Shown here: positions 31,574 to 40,595 of the stretch, one piece after another
Numbering within the stretch: position 1 is the first letter of the stretch
How the letters are laid out: each line of letters begins with the position of its first letter
Origin: Alphaproteobacteria bacterium
GTDB taxonomy: Bacteria > Pseudomonadota > Alphaproteobacteria > Micropepsales > Micropepsaceae
Length of the DNA stretch: 64,000 bases
Reading direction: 5' to 3'
Assembly: GCA_947475445.1 (NCBI GenBank)
Contig: CANJLC010000009.1
Location: forward strand, 1 to 64,000
The notes under the pieces: model-generated
Seen by the model: the letters and a program-made list of their open reading frames with translations, nothing else
Database searches by the model: none
What the model was told of the DNA's origin: nothing
Translations under genes and position numbers: made by a program

Positions 31574-32244
31574 AACGGGTCGAGATGCCGTCGCCCAACA
31601 AGGACAGCCGCGGCAGCGTGGCCGTCAACATGCTGGTGCTGCATTATACCGGCATGACATCCGGGCGTGCCGCGCTGGAGCGGCTATGCGATCCCGCCGC
31701 CAAGGTTTCCTCGCATTATACCATCGACGAAGACGGCACGGTCTATGCCCATGTGCCGGAAAGTGAGCGCGCCTGGCATGCCGGCGTGTCCTATTGGATG
31801 GGCACAAACAACGTCAATGCGTGTTCCATTGGCATCGAGCTGGTCAATCCCGGCCATGAATTTGGCTATCGCGAATTTGCCGCCGCGCAGATTGCCTCGT
31901 TGATACAGCTTTGCCAGGACATCAAAACGCGCCACGCCATTCCGGCCCACCGCGTGCTGGGCCATAGCGATGTCGCCCCCGAGCGCAAGGACGATCCGGG
32001 CGAACTCTTTCCCTGGGAAGCGCTGGCCAAGGCGGGCATCGGACTCTGGCCGGAAGACCTCGAAGGCTATTACCCGGCCAGCTACCTGGTGCGGTTCGGC
32101 TATAATCCCGAAGCGCCGCGCGAACGGCTGGTGACGGCCTTCCAGCGCCATTTCCGTCCCGCCCAGCTGACGGGGCAATGGGATGAGGATTGCGGCGCGC
32201 GCCTTGCCGCCCTGCTGGCGAAAACGCCGTCCCCCACGCTATAA
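31570..32244 (+). CDS. N-acetylmuramoyl-L-alanine amidase, AmpD-like
   Basis: A 224-residue Amidase_2 protein without a signal peptide, so probably cytosolic like AmpD, acting on anhydro-muropeptides in wall recycling. Zinc ligands are H25 (VLHYTG), H132 (GHSDVAPERKDDPG) and D142, matching E. coli AmpD H34, H154 and D164. SSHYTIDEDG and AWHAG are also typical. The C-terminal part (about 160-224) is a helical extension resembling a peptidoglycan-binding module. The start overlaps the DjlA-like gene by ATGA. Confidence 0.87.
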   Translation: MKRVEMPSPNKDSRGSVAVNMLVLHYTGMTSGRAALERLCDPAAKVSSHYTIDEDGTVYAHVPESERAWHAGVSYWMGTNNVNACSIGIELVNPGHEFGYREFAAAQIASLIQLCQDIKTRHAIPAHRVLGHSDVAPERKDDPGELFPWEALAKAGIGLWPEDLEGYYPASYLVRFGYNPEAPRERLVTAFQRHFRPAQLTGQWDEDCGARLAALLAKTPSPTL

Positions 32245-32252
32245 GTCCCACC

Positions 32253-33119
32253 ATGGACCTGCCCATCATCATGGTTTCGGATGCCGAGCGTGCGCAGGGA
32301 AGGCTGGCGCAGGAAAGCGCCTTTGCCGCCATCAAGGGGCTGCATGAAGAAGGCGCGGTGATCCTGCGCGGCATCTATCCCACCGAAGGCATTGATGCGC
32401 TGTATCAAACCTTCCAGGCCCGCTACGGCAATCTGGATCCTGCCCGCATGCTGGCGGCGTCGCAGCAGCCGCCGCCCAATTTCATCCAGAAAGTGGGTGA
32501 AGGGCGCTATGAGATTGCACCGCGCATGACCGGCCCATTCGGCCATCCCGGCCTGTTCGCCAACGCTGTGCTGATGAATTTCCTGTGGCCGCTGCTGGGC
32601 GGCGACATAATGCGGCTGGCCAGCATGACGGTGGTGGCCTCCTATCCCGGTTCGGCGATGCAGCATATTCACCGCGATCACGGGCAGCTCTTCCATGAAT
32701 TTGCCCAGATCGGCCCGGCACTGCCGCTTTATGCCGTCAATGTCACGGTGCCGCTGATTGACGTCGATCAGAATATCGGTCCGACCGCGATCTGGCCCGG
32801 CTCGCATCGCTGGCCGCAGGAGCAGGAATCCACGCCCGAAGGCATGGCGAGTGTTGCGTTCCAGCGCGGCGACGCCATCGTGATGGATTACCGCACCATG
32901 CATACCGGCATGCCCAACAGCAGCAACACGGTGCGGCCGATCCTGTACATGGTCTACTCGCGCGAATGGTTCTTTGACGACAACAACCATCGCGGCCGCA
33001 CGCCCATGGCGATCACCCTGGCCGAGCTTCAGGCCATGCCCAAGGAATCACAGCTGCTGCTGATGCGCGCCTGGCAGCAGGCGCTGCGGGCCCACCAGCT
33101 CGCGACATTGCCTGCATAG
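32253..33119 (+). CDS. Phytanoyl-CoA dioxygenase (PhyH) family protein
   Basis: A 288-residue Fe(II)/2-oxoglutarate-dependent oxygenase. The facial triad is H140-R-D142 (HIHRDHGQL) and H217 (MHTGMPNSS); R228 (VRPILYMVY) would hold 2-oxoglutarate. GPTAIWPGSHRW is another PhyH-family block. The substrate is unknown. The frame is open back to 32190 inside the amidase gene, but the ATG at 32253 is the likely start. It has no Shine-Dalgarno, and GCTATAAG lies 7 bases before it, which suggests leaderless initiation in addition to read-through from the met unit. Confidence 0.8.
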   Translation: MDLPIIMVSDAERAQGRLAQESAFAAIKGLHEEGAVILRGIYPTEGIDALYQTFQARYGNLDPARMLAASQQPPPNFIQKVGEGRYEIAPRMTGPFGHPGLFANAVLMNFLWPLLGGDIMRLASMTVVASYPGSAMQHIHRDHGQLFHEFAQIGPALPLYAVNVTVPLIDVDQNIGPTAIWPGSHRWPQEQESTPEGMASVAFQRGDAIVMDYRTMHTGMPNSSNTVRPILYMVYSREWFFDDNNHRGRTPMAITLAELQAMPKESQLLLMRAWQQALRAHQLATLPA

Positions 33120-33136
33120 GCCCGTTGCCTTATTAT
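33108..33136 (+). promoter_or_regulatory. Promoter of rnpB
   Basis: TTGCCT and TATTAT are 17 bp apart. The -10 ends 6 bases before the RNase P RNA 5' end as judged from the terminal helix. The -35 lies inside the last codons of the PhyH gene. Confidence 0.6.
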
Positions 33137-33142
33137 CCCCTT

Positions 33143-33505
33143 GTCAGATGGCCGGGTGACCGCGGGCGGAGAAATCCGTTCGAGGAAAGTCCGGGCTCCA
33201 CGGAAAAACGGTGCCGGTTAACGGCCGGCGGGGGCAACCCCAGGGATAGCGCCACAGAAATGACACCGCCTACCGGCCTAAAGCCGCGGCAAGGTTGAAA
33301 TGGTGCGGTAAGAGCGCACCGCGTCCCTGGTAACAGGGGCGGCTAGGCAAGCCCCACCGGGAGCAAGACCAAATAGGGACGGCACGTGATGTTTTTCGCA
33401 TCGTCGTCCGGGTCGGTCGCGTGAGGTATGCGGTAACGCATACCCCAGAGGAATGGTCACCCCTTCCGCAAGGAAGGACAGAACCCGGCTTACAGGCCAT
33501 CTGAC
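33143..33505 (+). ncRNA. rnpB: RNase P RNA, bacterial type A
   Basis: The catalytic RNA that matures tRNA 5' ends. The conserved core GAGGAAAGTCCGGGCTCCAC lies at about 33181-33200, and its partner ACAGAACCCGGCTTACAG is near the 3' end. GGGATAGCGCCACAGAAA and GGTAAGAGCGCACCG are further core segments. The outermost helix pairs GTCAGATGGCC (33143-33153) with GGCCATCTGAC (33495-33505), which sets the ends. Its length of about 363 nt is usual. Confidence 0.95.
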
Positions 33506-33528
33506 ACTTTTCATCGGCAGGAGTTTTG

Positions 33529-34071
33529 ATGCGTAAAATCGCGGGTTTTGTGGCTGTTGCGGTGATCCTGGGCTGCGCACAGGCCGCCGCCGATCCGGTG
33601 GTGTATCAGCCCGAGGGCTGCGATTTCGCCGTCACCTTCAGCGCCCCGCCCAAAAGGACGCTGCTGAAAACCCTGACCAATCGCGGCGACGCCGTGCTGA
33701 CCTACCGGGCCGAACTGCAAAGCGATGCGGCGGGCAAGCTCACACTCCTGCGCGCCGAATGCACCGCCATTCCGCGCATGGGATTTGTCGATGACCAGAT
33801 TCTCAAAGGCGTGATGGACCAGGTCGGTAAGGACGAAAAGCTCAAGAGTCCCCGCTCTTTCTTTGAACGCAACAAATTGACCGGCACGGTGGGCCGCCTG
33901 CGCGGAAGGCGCGAAATTGACAGCAAGGACGTCACCGTCGAACTGCGCCGTTATTTCGGCGACAACACCATGCTCGATGTCTGGATCGGGGCGGAAACGG
34001 ACGCCTATCCGCCGGCGGAAGGCGACGCCTTCCTCAAGACCATCACCCTCAAGGGCAAGTCCTTGTTCTAG
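33529..34071 (+). CDS. Small secreted protein of unknown function
   Basis: A 180-residue protein with a Sec signal (MRKIAGFVAVAVILGCAQAAA, cleavage near 21). A cysteine in the signal (GCAQ) is not in a convincing lipobox. The mature part has two further cysteines (PEGCDFAV and AECTAI) that could form a disulfide, and alternating strands suggest a small beta-rich domain. No family recognised. GGCAGGAG precedes the ATG. It lies 23 bp after rnpB and stands alone. Confidence 0.68.
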   Translation: MRKIAGFVAVAVILGCAQAAADPVVYQPEGCDFAVTFSAPPKRTLLKTLTNRGDAVLTYRAELQSDAAGKLTLLRAECTAIPRMGFVDDQILKGVMDQVGKDEKLKSPRSFFERNKLTGTVGRLRGRREIDSKDVTVELRRYFGDNTMLDVWIGAETDAYPPAEGDAFLKTITLKGKSLF

Positions 34072-34293
34072 GACGATTCTGGCGAATCAGGCTGGTACGG
34101 AAACAACCAAAACGAGCAATGTGTGATTTAACACAACCATAGATATATTCGAGCCAGTTCCGTCCTTAAGCTTTCGTTTACCGACTTCACCACACTCTTT
34201 CCCTGTTTAGGATTTGTTCTCACGCCCCCTACCGGTGGGGCTCTGGGAGACGCCGGCAACTAGCCAAGCCCCTCAAAAAGCTAGGATTTTCGT

Positions 34294-34322
34294 TTGACGG
34301 CCAAACTCATCCCATGATATCC
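34294..34322 (+). promoter_or_regulatory. Candidate dcw-cluster promoter
   Basis: TTGACG at 34294-34299 is a good -35. A -10 would fall at ATATCC (17-bp spacing) or GATATC (16-bp), inside the MraZ boxes. The -10 match is poor. Confidence 0.35.
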
Positions 34323-34334
34323 CATACTGTCCCA
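34310..34334. promoter_or_regulatory. MraZ operator: three TCCCA repeats at 10-bp spacing
   Basis: TCCCA occurs at 34310, 34320 and 34330, each separated by 5 bp. On the other strand this is TGGGA-N5-TGGGA-N5-TGGGA, the arrangement known for E. coli MraZ (TGGGN repeats with 5-bp spacers). It lies 79 bp before mraZ and overlaps the likely promoter, so MraZ should repress its own cluster here. Confidence 0.85.
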
Positions 34335-34412
34335 TGGGCCGGTTTTAGGGCCCGTCCGGCAACGGCCGACTGATCGGCCATCCAGACCTATGGGCTAGGG
34401 GGTTTGCGCAGC

Positions 34413-34880
34413 ATGACCGGGTTGGTCCAACCGTTCATTTCGACGGTCATCGGCTCGCTCGATTCCAAGGGGCGGGTCTGCATCCCCGCTGCCTACCGCC
34501 ACATCCTTGCCGCCCAGAACACGGCCGGCGTTTATGTCTGTCCCAGTTTTTCGGAAAGCTGCCTGGAAGCTTTCGGCCAGACGCTGCTCGAAAGCGTTTC
34601 GGCACGGCTTGCGGACCAGGATCCGTTTTTCTCGCCCAGCCATGACGACCAGGCGACCGCCATCATCGCGCGCACGCAATTGCTGGTGGCCGATGACCAA
34701 GGCCGCGTGCGCCTGCCTGATGCGATGATCGCGCACGCACGGCTCAAGGACCGCGTCGCCTTTGTCGGCAAGGCCGCGAAGTTCCAGATCTGGGACTGGG
34801 ACTCCTACGGCCCCATTGAAGCCGAAGCCGTGGCGCGCATGAAAGCGAAACTCGAACGCGCCCGCGAGGAAAATTCATGA
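34413..34880 (+). CDS. mraZ: Transcriptional regulator MraZ
   Basis: A 155-residue protein with two SpoVT/AbrB-like half-domains, each holding the DxxxR signature: LDSKGRVCIPAAYR (about 17-30) and ADDQGRVRLPDAM (about 92-104). MraZ forms a ring that binds repeated boxes and controls the dcw cluster. Three such boxes lie 79 bp upstream. The ATG at 34413 follows CTAGGGGG at good spacing; a TTG at 34404 in the same frame is too close to that site. The stop overlaps rsmH by ATGA. Confidence 0.95.
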   Translation: MTGLVQPFISTVIGSLDSKGRVCIPAAYRHILAAQNTAGVYVCPSFSESCLEAFGQTLLESVSARLADQDPFFSPSHDDQATAIIARTQLLVADDQGRVRLPDAMIAHARLKDRVAFVGKAAKFQIWDWDSYGPIEAEAVARMKAKLERAREENS

Positions 34881-35782
34881 GCGGCCACTTGCCGGTGATG
34901 TTGTCGGAAGTGATCGCGGCGCTCGCGCCCAGGGATGGCGCCTCCTACATTGACGGCACCTTCGGCGGCGGCGGTTACGCCAAGGCAATCCTGGAGGCCG
35001 CCGATTGCCGCGTGCTTGGCATTGACCGCGATCCCCACGCCATTGCCCGCGGCCAGGCCCTGGTGGAGAAATTCAACGGCCGCCTGACCCTGGTGGAAGG
35101 CGAATTCTCCCGCATGGACGCGCTGGCCGGTCCCAGCGACGGCATCGTGCTGGACCTGGGCGTTTCCTCTTTCCAGTTCGACACGCCGTCGCGCGGTTTC
35201 TCGTTTCGCGAATCTGGCCCGCTGGACATGCGCATGAGCCTGTCCGGCGAATCCGCCGCCGATTTCGTCAACAGCGCTTCGCACAGCGAGTTGGCTTCGG
35301 TGATCGCCCGGCTGGGCGAGGAAAAGAACGCCCGCCGCATCGCCAGCGCCATCATCGCCGCCCGCCCGGTGACCACGACCGCCGAACTGGCGTCCATCGT
35401 TTCCGAGGCACAAGGCCCCGCCGCCTTGCGCCACGCCATCCATCCCGCCACGCGCACTTTCCAGGCGCTGCGCATCCATGTGAATGACGAGTTGGGCGAA
35501 CTGGAACGCGGCCTGGACGCCGCCCTGTCGCTTCTCAAGCCGATGGGCCGCCTTGCCGTGGTGTCGTTCCACAGCCTGGAAGACCGCATCGTCAAGCAGT
35601 TTTTCTCCAGCCACAGCAACGCCGCGCCGCGCGCCTCGCGCCATGCGCCGGAAACAGCGCGCGCCACTGCGCCGCTGCGCCTGATTACGTCACGTCCGCA
35701 AACGCCCAGTTCGGCGGAGATTGCGGAAAATCCCCGTTCCCGCTCCGCCAAGCTGCGCGTGGCGGAACGTTTGGCGGCATAG
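34877..35782 (+). CDS. rsmH: 16S rRNA (cytosine1402-N4)-methyltransferase
   Basis: A 301-residue SAM-dependent enzyme (formerly MraW) that methylates C1402 in the ribosomal P site. SAM motif: YIDGTFGGGGYAKAIL (about 20-35). Other family blocks are GIVLDLGVSSFQFD, GFSFRESGPLDMRM, HPATRTFQALRIHVNDEL and FHSLEDRIVKQFF. Length is normal. It overlaps mraZ by 4 bp, and ftsL starts 8 bp downstream. Confidence 0.96.
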   Translation: MSGHLPVMLSEVIAALAPRDGASYIDGTFGGGGYAKAILEAADCRVLGIDRDPHAIARGQALVEKFNGRLTLVEGEFSRMDALAGPSDGIVLDLGVSSFQFDTPSRGFSFRESGPLDMRMSLSGESAADFVNSASHSELASVIARLGEEKNARRIASAIIAARPVTTTAELASIVSEAQGPAALRHAIHPATRTFQALRIHVNDELGELERGLDAALSLLKPMGRLAVVSFHSLEDRIVKQFFSSHSNAAPRASRHAPETARATAPLRLITSRPQTPSSAEIAENPRSRSAKLRVAERLAA

Positions 35783-35790
35783 GAGGCAAC

Positions 35791-36156
35791 ATGGTTCGCT
35801 TGCTCAATTTCTTTTGCGTTGCGTTCATGGGGCTTTCCATCCTGGCGCTCTACCATGTCTCCGAAGCGACCCGCGTCGCTCGCGTCGAGCTGGAACGCAC
35901 CAACCACCAGATCGCCGAGACCCGCGGCCATATCAGCGTGCTGCAGACCGAATGGGAACGCGTCGCCGGCCCCGCCCGCATCCAGCAGCTGGCCGAATTG
36001 CAGGGCATGAGCGACACCACCTCGGTCCAGCTTTCCTCTTTCGACCAACTGCCCCGCCGCGGCGAAGACACAGCCCCGCTGGGCAACACGCCTTTGCACA
36101 ATGCCAGCGCCGTGGTGCCGTCACGTCCGGCGCCCGCTACCGATTCAGGAATGTGA
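35791..36156 (+). CDS. ftsL: Cell division protein FtsL-like
   Basis: A 121-residue bitopic protein: short cytoplasmic head, one membrane segment (about 6-23, FFCVAFMGLSILALYHV), then a coiled-coil stretch (about 28-66, VARVELERTNHQIAETRGHISVLQTEWERV), as in FtsL. The C-terminal third is a Pro/Ser-rich tail. FtsL joins FtsB and FtsQ to recruit FtsW/FtsI to the septum. Identification rests on topology and its place between rsmH and ftsI. TAGGAGGCAAC precedes the ATG. Confidence 0.88.
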   Translation: MVRLLNFFCVAFMGLSILALYHVSEATRVARVELERTNHQIAETRGHISVLQTEWERVAGPARIQQLAELQGMSDTTSVQLSSFDQLPRRGEDTAPLGNTPLHNASAVVPSRPAPATDSGM

Positions 36157-36160
36157 AGCA

Positions 36161-37759
36161 ATGGGTCTGATCCCACGGCGCATCATCATAGGAGCGGGAC
36201 TTTGCGTCGTCGCTTTTGCGCTGGTGGGAATCCGCCTGGTTGACGTGACCTTGATGCAGGGCGGCGTTGCCGCCAGCGTTTCAGGGCGCGTGATTGCCGC
36301 CCGGGCTGATTTGACCGATCGCAATGGCGAACTTCTCGCCCGCGACCTCCCCGTGAAGGATCTTTATGCCCGTCCCCGCGTGCTGTGGGACAAGGCGCAG
36401 GCCGCGCGCGATCTCGCCAGGGTCACCGGCGCCGATATGCGGCGGCTGGATAATGGTTTCAACACCGCCAGGCATCCCTATGTGCTGGTGGCGCGGCAGT
36501 TGACGCCGGACCAGCAGGACAGCGTCATGCATCTGGGCCTGCCGGGTCTGGAGTTCGAGCCCAGCGCAAAGCGCTACTATCCCGATGGCCGCACCGCGGC
36601 GCAGCTTTTGGGCGTGACCGATGCCGACAATAACGGCGTGTCGGGCCTGGAGCTGGGACTGAACGAAAAATTGCATTCCCAGGCCGGCAGCCAGGTCGCC
36701 ACCTCCATCGACAAGCGCGTGCAATATATCCTGGCGCATGAAACCGAAAGCGCGCGCCAGATGTTCACGGCCCGCGCCGCCGGCGGCGTGGTGATGGATG
36801 TCAATTCCGGCGAGATCATCGCCATGATCTCGGTGCCGGATTTCGATCCCAACCAGCGCCGCCTCGGTGCCGGCGATTCCACGCGCAATGTGATGGCGCA
36901 GGATGTCTACGAGCTGGGCTCTGTGTTCAAGATATTCTCCTTCGCGCTCGGCTTTGAAGACAAGACCATGCACCTGGACGAAGTCTTTCCCATCGGCCAG
37001 GGCTTCAGGATCGGCAAATACACAATCCATGAAGCCGAGCACATGCCCGCCACCCTGCAGGCCCGCGATATCCTGGCCCAGTCCTCCAATATCGGTACTT
37101 CGCAGATCGCCTTGCGCTCCGGCGGCGTGCGCCAGCGTGCCTTCCTGCAAAAAATCGGCCTGCTGGGGCCGATCCGCAGCGAATTGCCGGAAATGGCCCG
37201 CCCGCTTTATCCGCGCGCCAATTGGGGCGCCATCGAAACCGCCACGGTTGGTTTCGGCCAGGGCATTTCCGTCAGCCCGCTCAGTTTCGTCGCCGCCGCC
37301 GCCAGCATGGTCAATGGCGGGCGCCGCATCACGCCCACTTTCCTGAAACAGGCGCCGGGCGCCGACAACCGCAAGGAGCAGGTGATCCGGCCCGATACCA
37401 GCGAACAGATGCGCGACCTGCTGCGCTATGTCGTCACCAACGGCACCGGCCGCAAGGCCGACATTCCCGGCTATGACGTGGGCGGCAAGACCGGCTCCGC
37501 CCAGGTGCCCGGTCCCAACGGCCGCTACATCCCCCACGCCTTGCGCACCTCCTTCATCTCGATCTTCCCCGTGCACAAGCCGCGCTACATCCTGTTCGTA
37601 CTGCTCGACCAGCCGCATGGCACCAAGGAAACCGGCGGTTTCGCCCTGGCTGGCTACACCGCCGCCCCGCTGGCCGGAAAAGTCATCTCTCGCATTGCGC
37701 CGTTGCTCGGCGTTCCCAATACCGCGCCGCCGGTGAAGCTGGCGCGCGGAAATTCATAA
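36161..37759 (+). CDS. ftsI: Septal peptidoglycan transpeptidase FtsI (PBP3)
   Basis: A 532-residue class B penicillin-binding protein. Membrane anchor at about 8-27, then the pedestal domain (RVIAARADLTDRNGELLA, YYPDGRTAAQLLG). Transpeptidase motifs are complete: S254-V-F-K257, S308-S-N310 and K443-T-G445. The SxxK context is ELGSVFK, versus EPGSTFK in many FtsI. It crosslinks septal peptidoglycan with FtsW. The ATG at 36161 leads directly into the anchor, 4 bp after ftsL; the open frame to 36101 is inside ftsL. The stop overlaps murE as TAATG. Confidence 0.95.
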   Translation: MGLIPRRIIIGAGLCVVAFALVGIRLVDVTLMQGGVAASVSGRVIAARADLTDRNGELLARDLPVKDLYARPRVLWDKAQAARDLARVTGADMRRLDNGFNTARHPYVLVARQLTPDQQDSVMHLGLPGLEFEPSAKRYYPDGRTAAQLLGVTDADNNGVSGLELGLNEKLHSQAGSQVATSIDKRVQYILAHETESARQMFTARAAGGVVMDVNSGEIIAMISVPDFDPNQRRLGAGDSTRNVMAQDVYELGSVFKIFSFALGFEDKTMHLDEVFPIGQGFRIGKYTIHEAEHMPATLQARDILAQSSNIGTSQIALRSGGVRQRAFLQKIGLLGPIRSELPEMARPLYPRANWGAIETATVGFGQGISVSPLSFVAAAASMVNGGRRITPTFLKQAPGADNRKEQVIRPDTSEQMRDLLRYVVTNGTGRKADIPGYDVGGKTGSAQVPGPNGRYIPHALRTSFISIFPVHKPRYILFVLLDQPHGTKETGGFALAGYTAAPLAGKVISRIAPLLGVPNTAPPVKLARGNS

Positions 37760-39249
37760 TGGCGCCCCAATCTCTTGAGATTGTGGCGGCCAAGAAAGAC
37801 AAAAACGCCATGGTGGCGGTACCGGTTTTCACCAGCCGTGATTTCAAGGGCCTGACCAGCGACAGCCGCAAGGTCGAGCCGGGCTTCCTGTTCGCTGCGC
37901 TGGCGGGCAGCAAGACCGATGGCGCGCGCTTTGTCGCCGATGCCGTGGCGCGCGGCGCAACCGCCGTGCTGGCCCGCCCCGAACTGGCAGATGAGGCCAA
38001 GGCGCTGGGCGTGAAATTCATCGCCGACGAAAATCCCCGCCTGGGCCTGGCCCGCATGGCGGCGGAATTTTATGGCGCGCAGCCTGCGTTGGTGGCTGCC
38101 GTCACCGGCACCAAGGGCAAATCCTCCATCGTCGCCTTCCTGCGCGAAATCTGGACCGCCTGCGGCAAGCCTGCCGCCAGCCTGGGCACGGTGGGCGTGA
38201 TTGGCCCGAACGGCGCGATGCCGCTGTCCCACACCACGCCCGATCCGGTGGAAATTCATGCCCTGCTGGCGCAACTGAAAAAAGACGGCGTGGATCATTT
38301 GGCGCTGGAAGCCTCCAGCCACGGGCTGGACCAGTTTCGCCTGGACGGCGTGAAGATATCGGCGGCGGGATTTACCAACATCACCCGCGATCACATGGAC
38401 TACCACCAGACGTTTGAGCATTACCTTGCCGCCAAGCTCAGGCTGATGGATGAAGTGGTGGCGCCGGACGGCGTGGCGGTAGTCAATGCCGACGCCGAAC
38501 ATGCCGAAAAATTCATCGACGCCGCCAGGACCCGCGACTTGCGCCTGATCACGGTGGGCGAAAAAGGCGAAACCATCAGGCTTGCGGCGCGCACCAGCCG
38601 GGGCGATGCCCAGGCCTTGACGATTGATTTCGCGGGCAAGAGCTATGACGTGCTGCTGCCGCTGGCCGGCGCTTTCCAGGCTTCCAATGCGCTTGTCGCC
38701 GCGGGCCTAGCCATCGGACTGGGCGAAGATCCAGCCAAGGTGTTCACGGCGCTGGCCCTTTTGAAGGGTGCGCCCGGCCGCATGGAGAAAGTGGCTTTCG
38801 CCGCAAGCGGCGCGCCCATCTATGTGGATTACGCCCACACCCCGGATTCACTGGAAAAAGTTCTTCAGGCGCTGCGTCCCCATACAAGCGCAAGGCTGCG
38901 CCTGGTGTTTGGCTGTGGCGGCGACCGCGACAAGGGCAAGCGCCCCCTGATGGGCCAGATCGCCGCCGCGCTGGCAGATGACGTGATCGTCACCGATGAC
39001 AATCCCCGCACCGAGGATGCCGCCGCCATTCGCGGCCAGATCCTGGCCACGGCCAAGGGCGCGCGCGAAATCGGCGATCGCCATGCCGCGATTGCCACCG
39101 CCATCGCCGCCCTGAAAACCGGCGACGTGCTGGTGATCGCGGGCAAGGGCCATGAGACGGGCCAATATATCAAGGGCAAGATCATCCCCTTCTCCGACCG
39201 CGACGAAGCCCTCAAATGCGCCATTGCCGGGGGAGGGCGCGCAGCATGA
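37759..39249 (+). CDS. murE: UDP-MurNAc-L-Ala-D-Glu:meso-diaminopimelate ligase
   Basis: A 496-residue Mur ligase that adds the third residue of the stem peptide. ATP loop GTKGKSS at 117-123. The D414-N-P-R417 motif is the signature of meso-diaminopimelate (not lysine) specificity, so the peptidoglycan is of the DAP type. NITRDHMDYH and the YVDYAHTPDSLEKVL block are typical. It overlaps ftsI (TAATG) and murF (ATGA). Confidence 0.96.
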   Translation: MAPQSLEIVAAKKDKNAMVAVPVFTSRDFKGLTSDSRKVEPGFLFAALAGSKTDGARFVADAVARGATAVLARPELADEAKALGVKFIADENPRLGLARMAAEFYGAQPALVAAVTGTKGKSSIVAFLREIWTACGKPAASLGTVGVIGPNGAMPLSHTTPDPVEIHALLAQLKKDGVDHLALEASSHGLDQFRLDGVKISAAGFTNITRDHMDYHQTFEHYLAAKLRLMDEVVAPDGVAVVNADAEHAEKFIDAARTRDLRLITVGEKGETIRLAARTSRGDAQALTIDFAGKSYDVLLPLAGAFQASNALVAAGLAIGLGEDPAKVFTALALLKGAPGRMEKVAFAASGAPIYVDYAHTPDSLEKVLQALRPHTSARLRLVFGCGGDRDKGKRPLMGQIAAALADDVIVTDDNPRTEDAAAIRGQILATAKGAREIGDRHAAIATAIAALKTGDVLVIAGKGHETGQYIKGKIIPFSDRDEALKCAIAGGGRAA

Positions 39250-40595
39250 CGCTGTGGACCTCAACTGATGCAGAAAGCGCCACGCTGGGAAAAGCCAGCG
39301 CGCCTTTTGCCGTGAACGGTCTTTCGATTGATACCCGCACCCTGAAAGAGGGTGATCTCTTTGTCGCCCTCAAAGGTGACAATCGCGACGGCCATGATTT
39401 TGTCCGCGCCGCCTTTGACGCCAAGGCGGGCGCGGCGCTGGTCACGCATCGCCCCGAAGGCGTCACCGGCGCGCTTCTGACGGCGGCCCATACCCAGCGC
39501 GCCCTGGAAGACCTGGCGCGCGCGGCGCGGGCCCGCAGCAACGCCAGGATCCTGGCCGTCACCGGCAGCGCCGGCAAGACCACCACCAAGGAAATCCTCC
39601 GTCACGCCCTGAACGGGCTGGGCCGCACCCATGCCTCGGCGGCGTCCTACAATAATCACTGGGGCGTGCCGCTGTCGCTGGCCTCGCTGCCGCAAGATGC
39701 CGAATATGGCGTGTTCGAAATTGGCATGAATCATTTTGGCGAGATCCGCAATCTTGTGTCCTTTGTGCGGCCGCATGTGGCGCTGATCACCACCATCGCG
39801 CCGGCTCACCTGGAATTCTTTGGCAGCTGTGACGCCATTGCCGACGCCAAGTCGGAAATTTTCGAAGGCCTGGCGCCGGGCGGCATCGGGCTGATTCCCG
39901 CTGACAGCGACTATGCCGACCGGCTGGCGGCGCGCGCGGCGCAGGCCAAGGTTTCGCGCATCGTTCGCTTCGGCAAGAGCGGCGAAGCCAGGCTGATCTC
40001 GTTTGTCCCCGATGGCGACGGCATGCGCGTCAAGGCCGACATATTGGGCCGCGTTGTGGATTTCCTGGTCGGCGCACCGGGCGCGCATATCGCGGTCAAT
40101 GCGGTGGGCGCGCTGGCGGCCGTGGCGCTGATGGACGGCGATGTCCTGAATGCGGCAGCGGGCCTGAAGAATTTCAAGGCCCTGAAAGGCCGCGGCGCCC
40201 AGTTCAAGGCGGGCGACATCACGGTGATTGATGAAAGCTACAACGCCAATCCCGCTTCGATGGCTGCGGCGCTGGCGCTGCTGGCTGCCGCCAAGGGGCG
40301 CAAGCTGGCGGTGCTGGGCGACATGCTGGAAATGGGCCCCGGCGATCATCATGCCGCGCTGGCTGCCCCGATTGCCGCCGCCAATACCGACCAGGTTTTC
40401 GCCTCGGGGCTTGAAATGAAGGCCCTGTGGGAGGCGCTGCCGCAACAGCGCCGCGGCGCCTATGCCGAAAATTCCGCGGCCCTGGCGCCCGTGCTTTTGA
40501 AGGCGTTGAAGCCCGGCGACACGGTGCTGGTGAAGGGCTCGTTCGGCAGCAAGATGTCGGTGATTGTTGAAGCCCTCAAGGCGAGGCAGGCGTAA
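39246..40595 (+). CDS. murF: UDP-MurNAc-tripeptide:D-Ala-D-Ala ligase
   Basis: A 449-residue Mur ligase that adds D-Ala-D-Ala to complete the pentapeptide. The P-loop [10 protein letters not shown] is at about 107-116. [24 protein letters not shown] and [11 protein letters not shown] are MurF blocks. The ATG at 39246 gives an ATGA overlap with murE; the frame is open 10 codons further but inside murE. The stop overlaps mraY as TAATG. Confidence 0.96.
   Translation: MTLWTSTDAESATLGKASAPFAVNGLSIDTRTLKEGDLFVALKGDNRDGHDFVRAAFDAKAGAALVTHRPEGVTGALLTAAHTQRALEDLARAARARSNARILAVTGSAGKTTTKEILRHALNGLGRTHASAASYNNHWGVPLSLASLPQDAEYGVFEIGMNHFGEIRNLVSFVRPHVALITTIAPAHLEFFGSCDAIADAKSEIFEGLAPGGIGLIPADSDYADRLAARAAQAKVSRIVRFGKSGEARLISFVPDGDGMRVKADILGRVVDFLVGAPGAHIAVNAVGALAAVALMDGDVLNAAAGLKNFKALKGRGAQFKAGDITVIDESYNANPASMAAALALLAAAKGRKLAVLGDMLEMGPGDHHAALAAPIAAANTDQVFASGLEMKALWEALPQQRRGAYAENSAALAPVLLKALKPGDTVLVKGSFGSKMSVIVEALKARQA

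Larger units (their letters stand above)
34072..34412. other. 341-bp non-coding stretch before the dcw cluster
   Basis: This is the longest gene-free stretch in the window and is more AT-rich than its surroundings. GATTC and GAATC form an inverted repeat at 34075-34088. GCCCC and GGGGC form a small hairpin at about 34225-34242. A TTGACG and three TCCCA boxes lie at 34294-34334. The TTTAACACAA-containing part (about 34125-34150) shows no feature I can name. A small RNA is possible but not supported. Confidence 0.5.
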
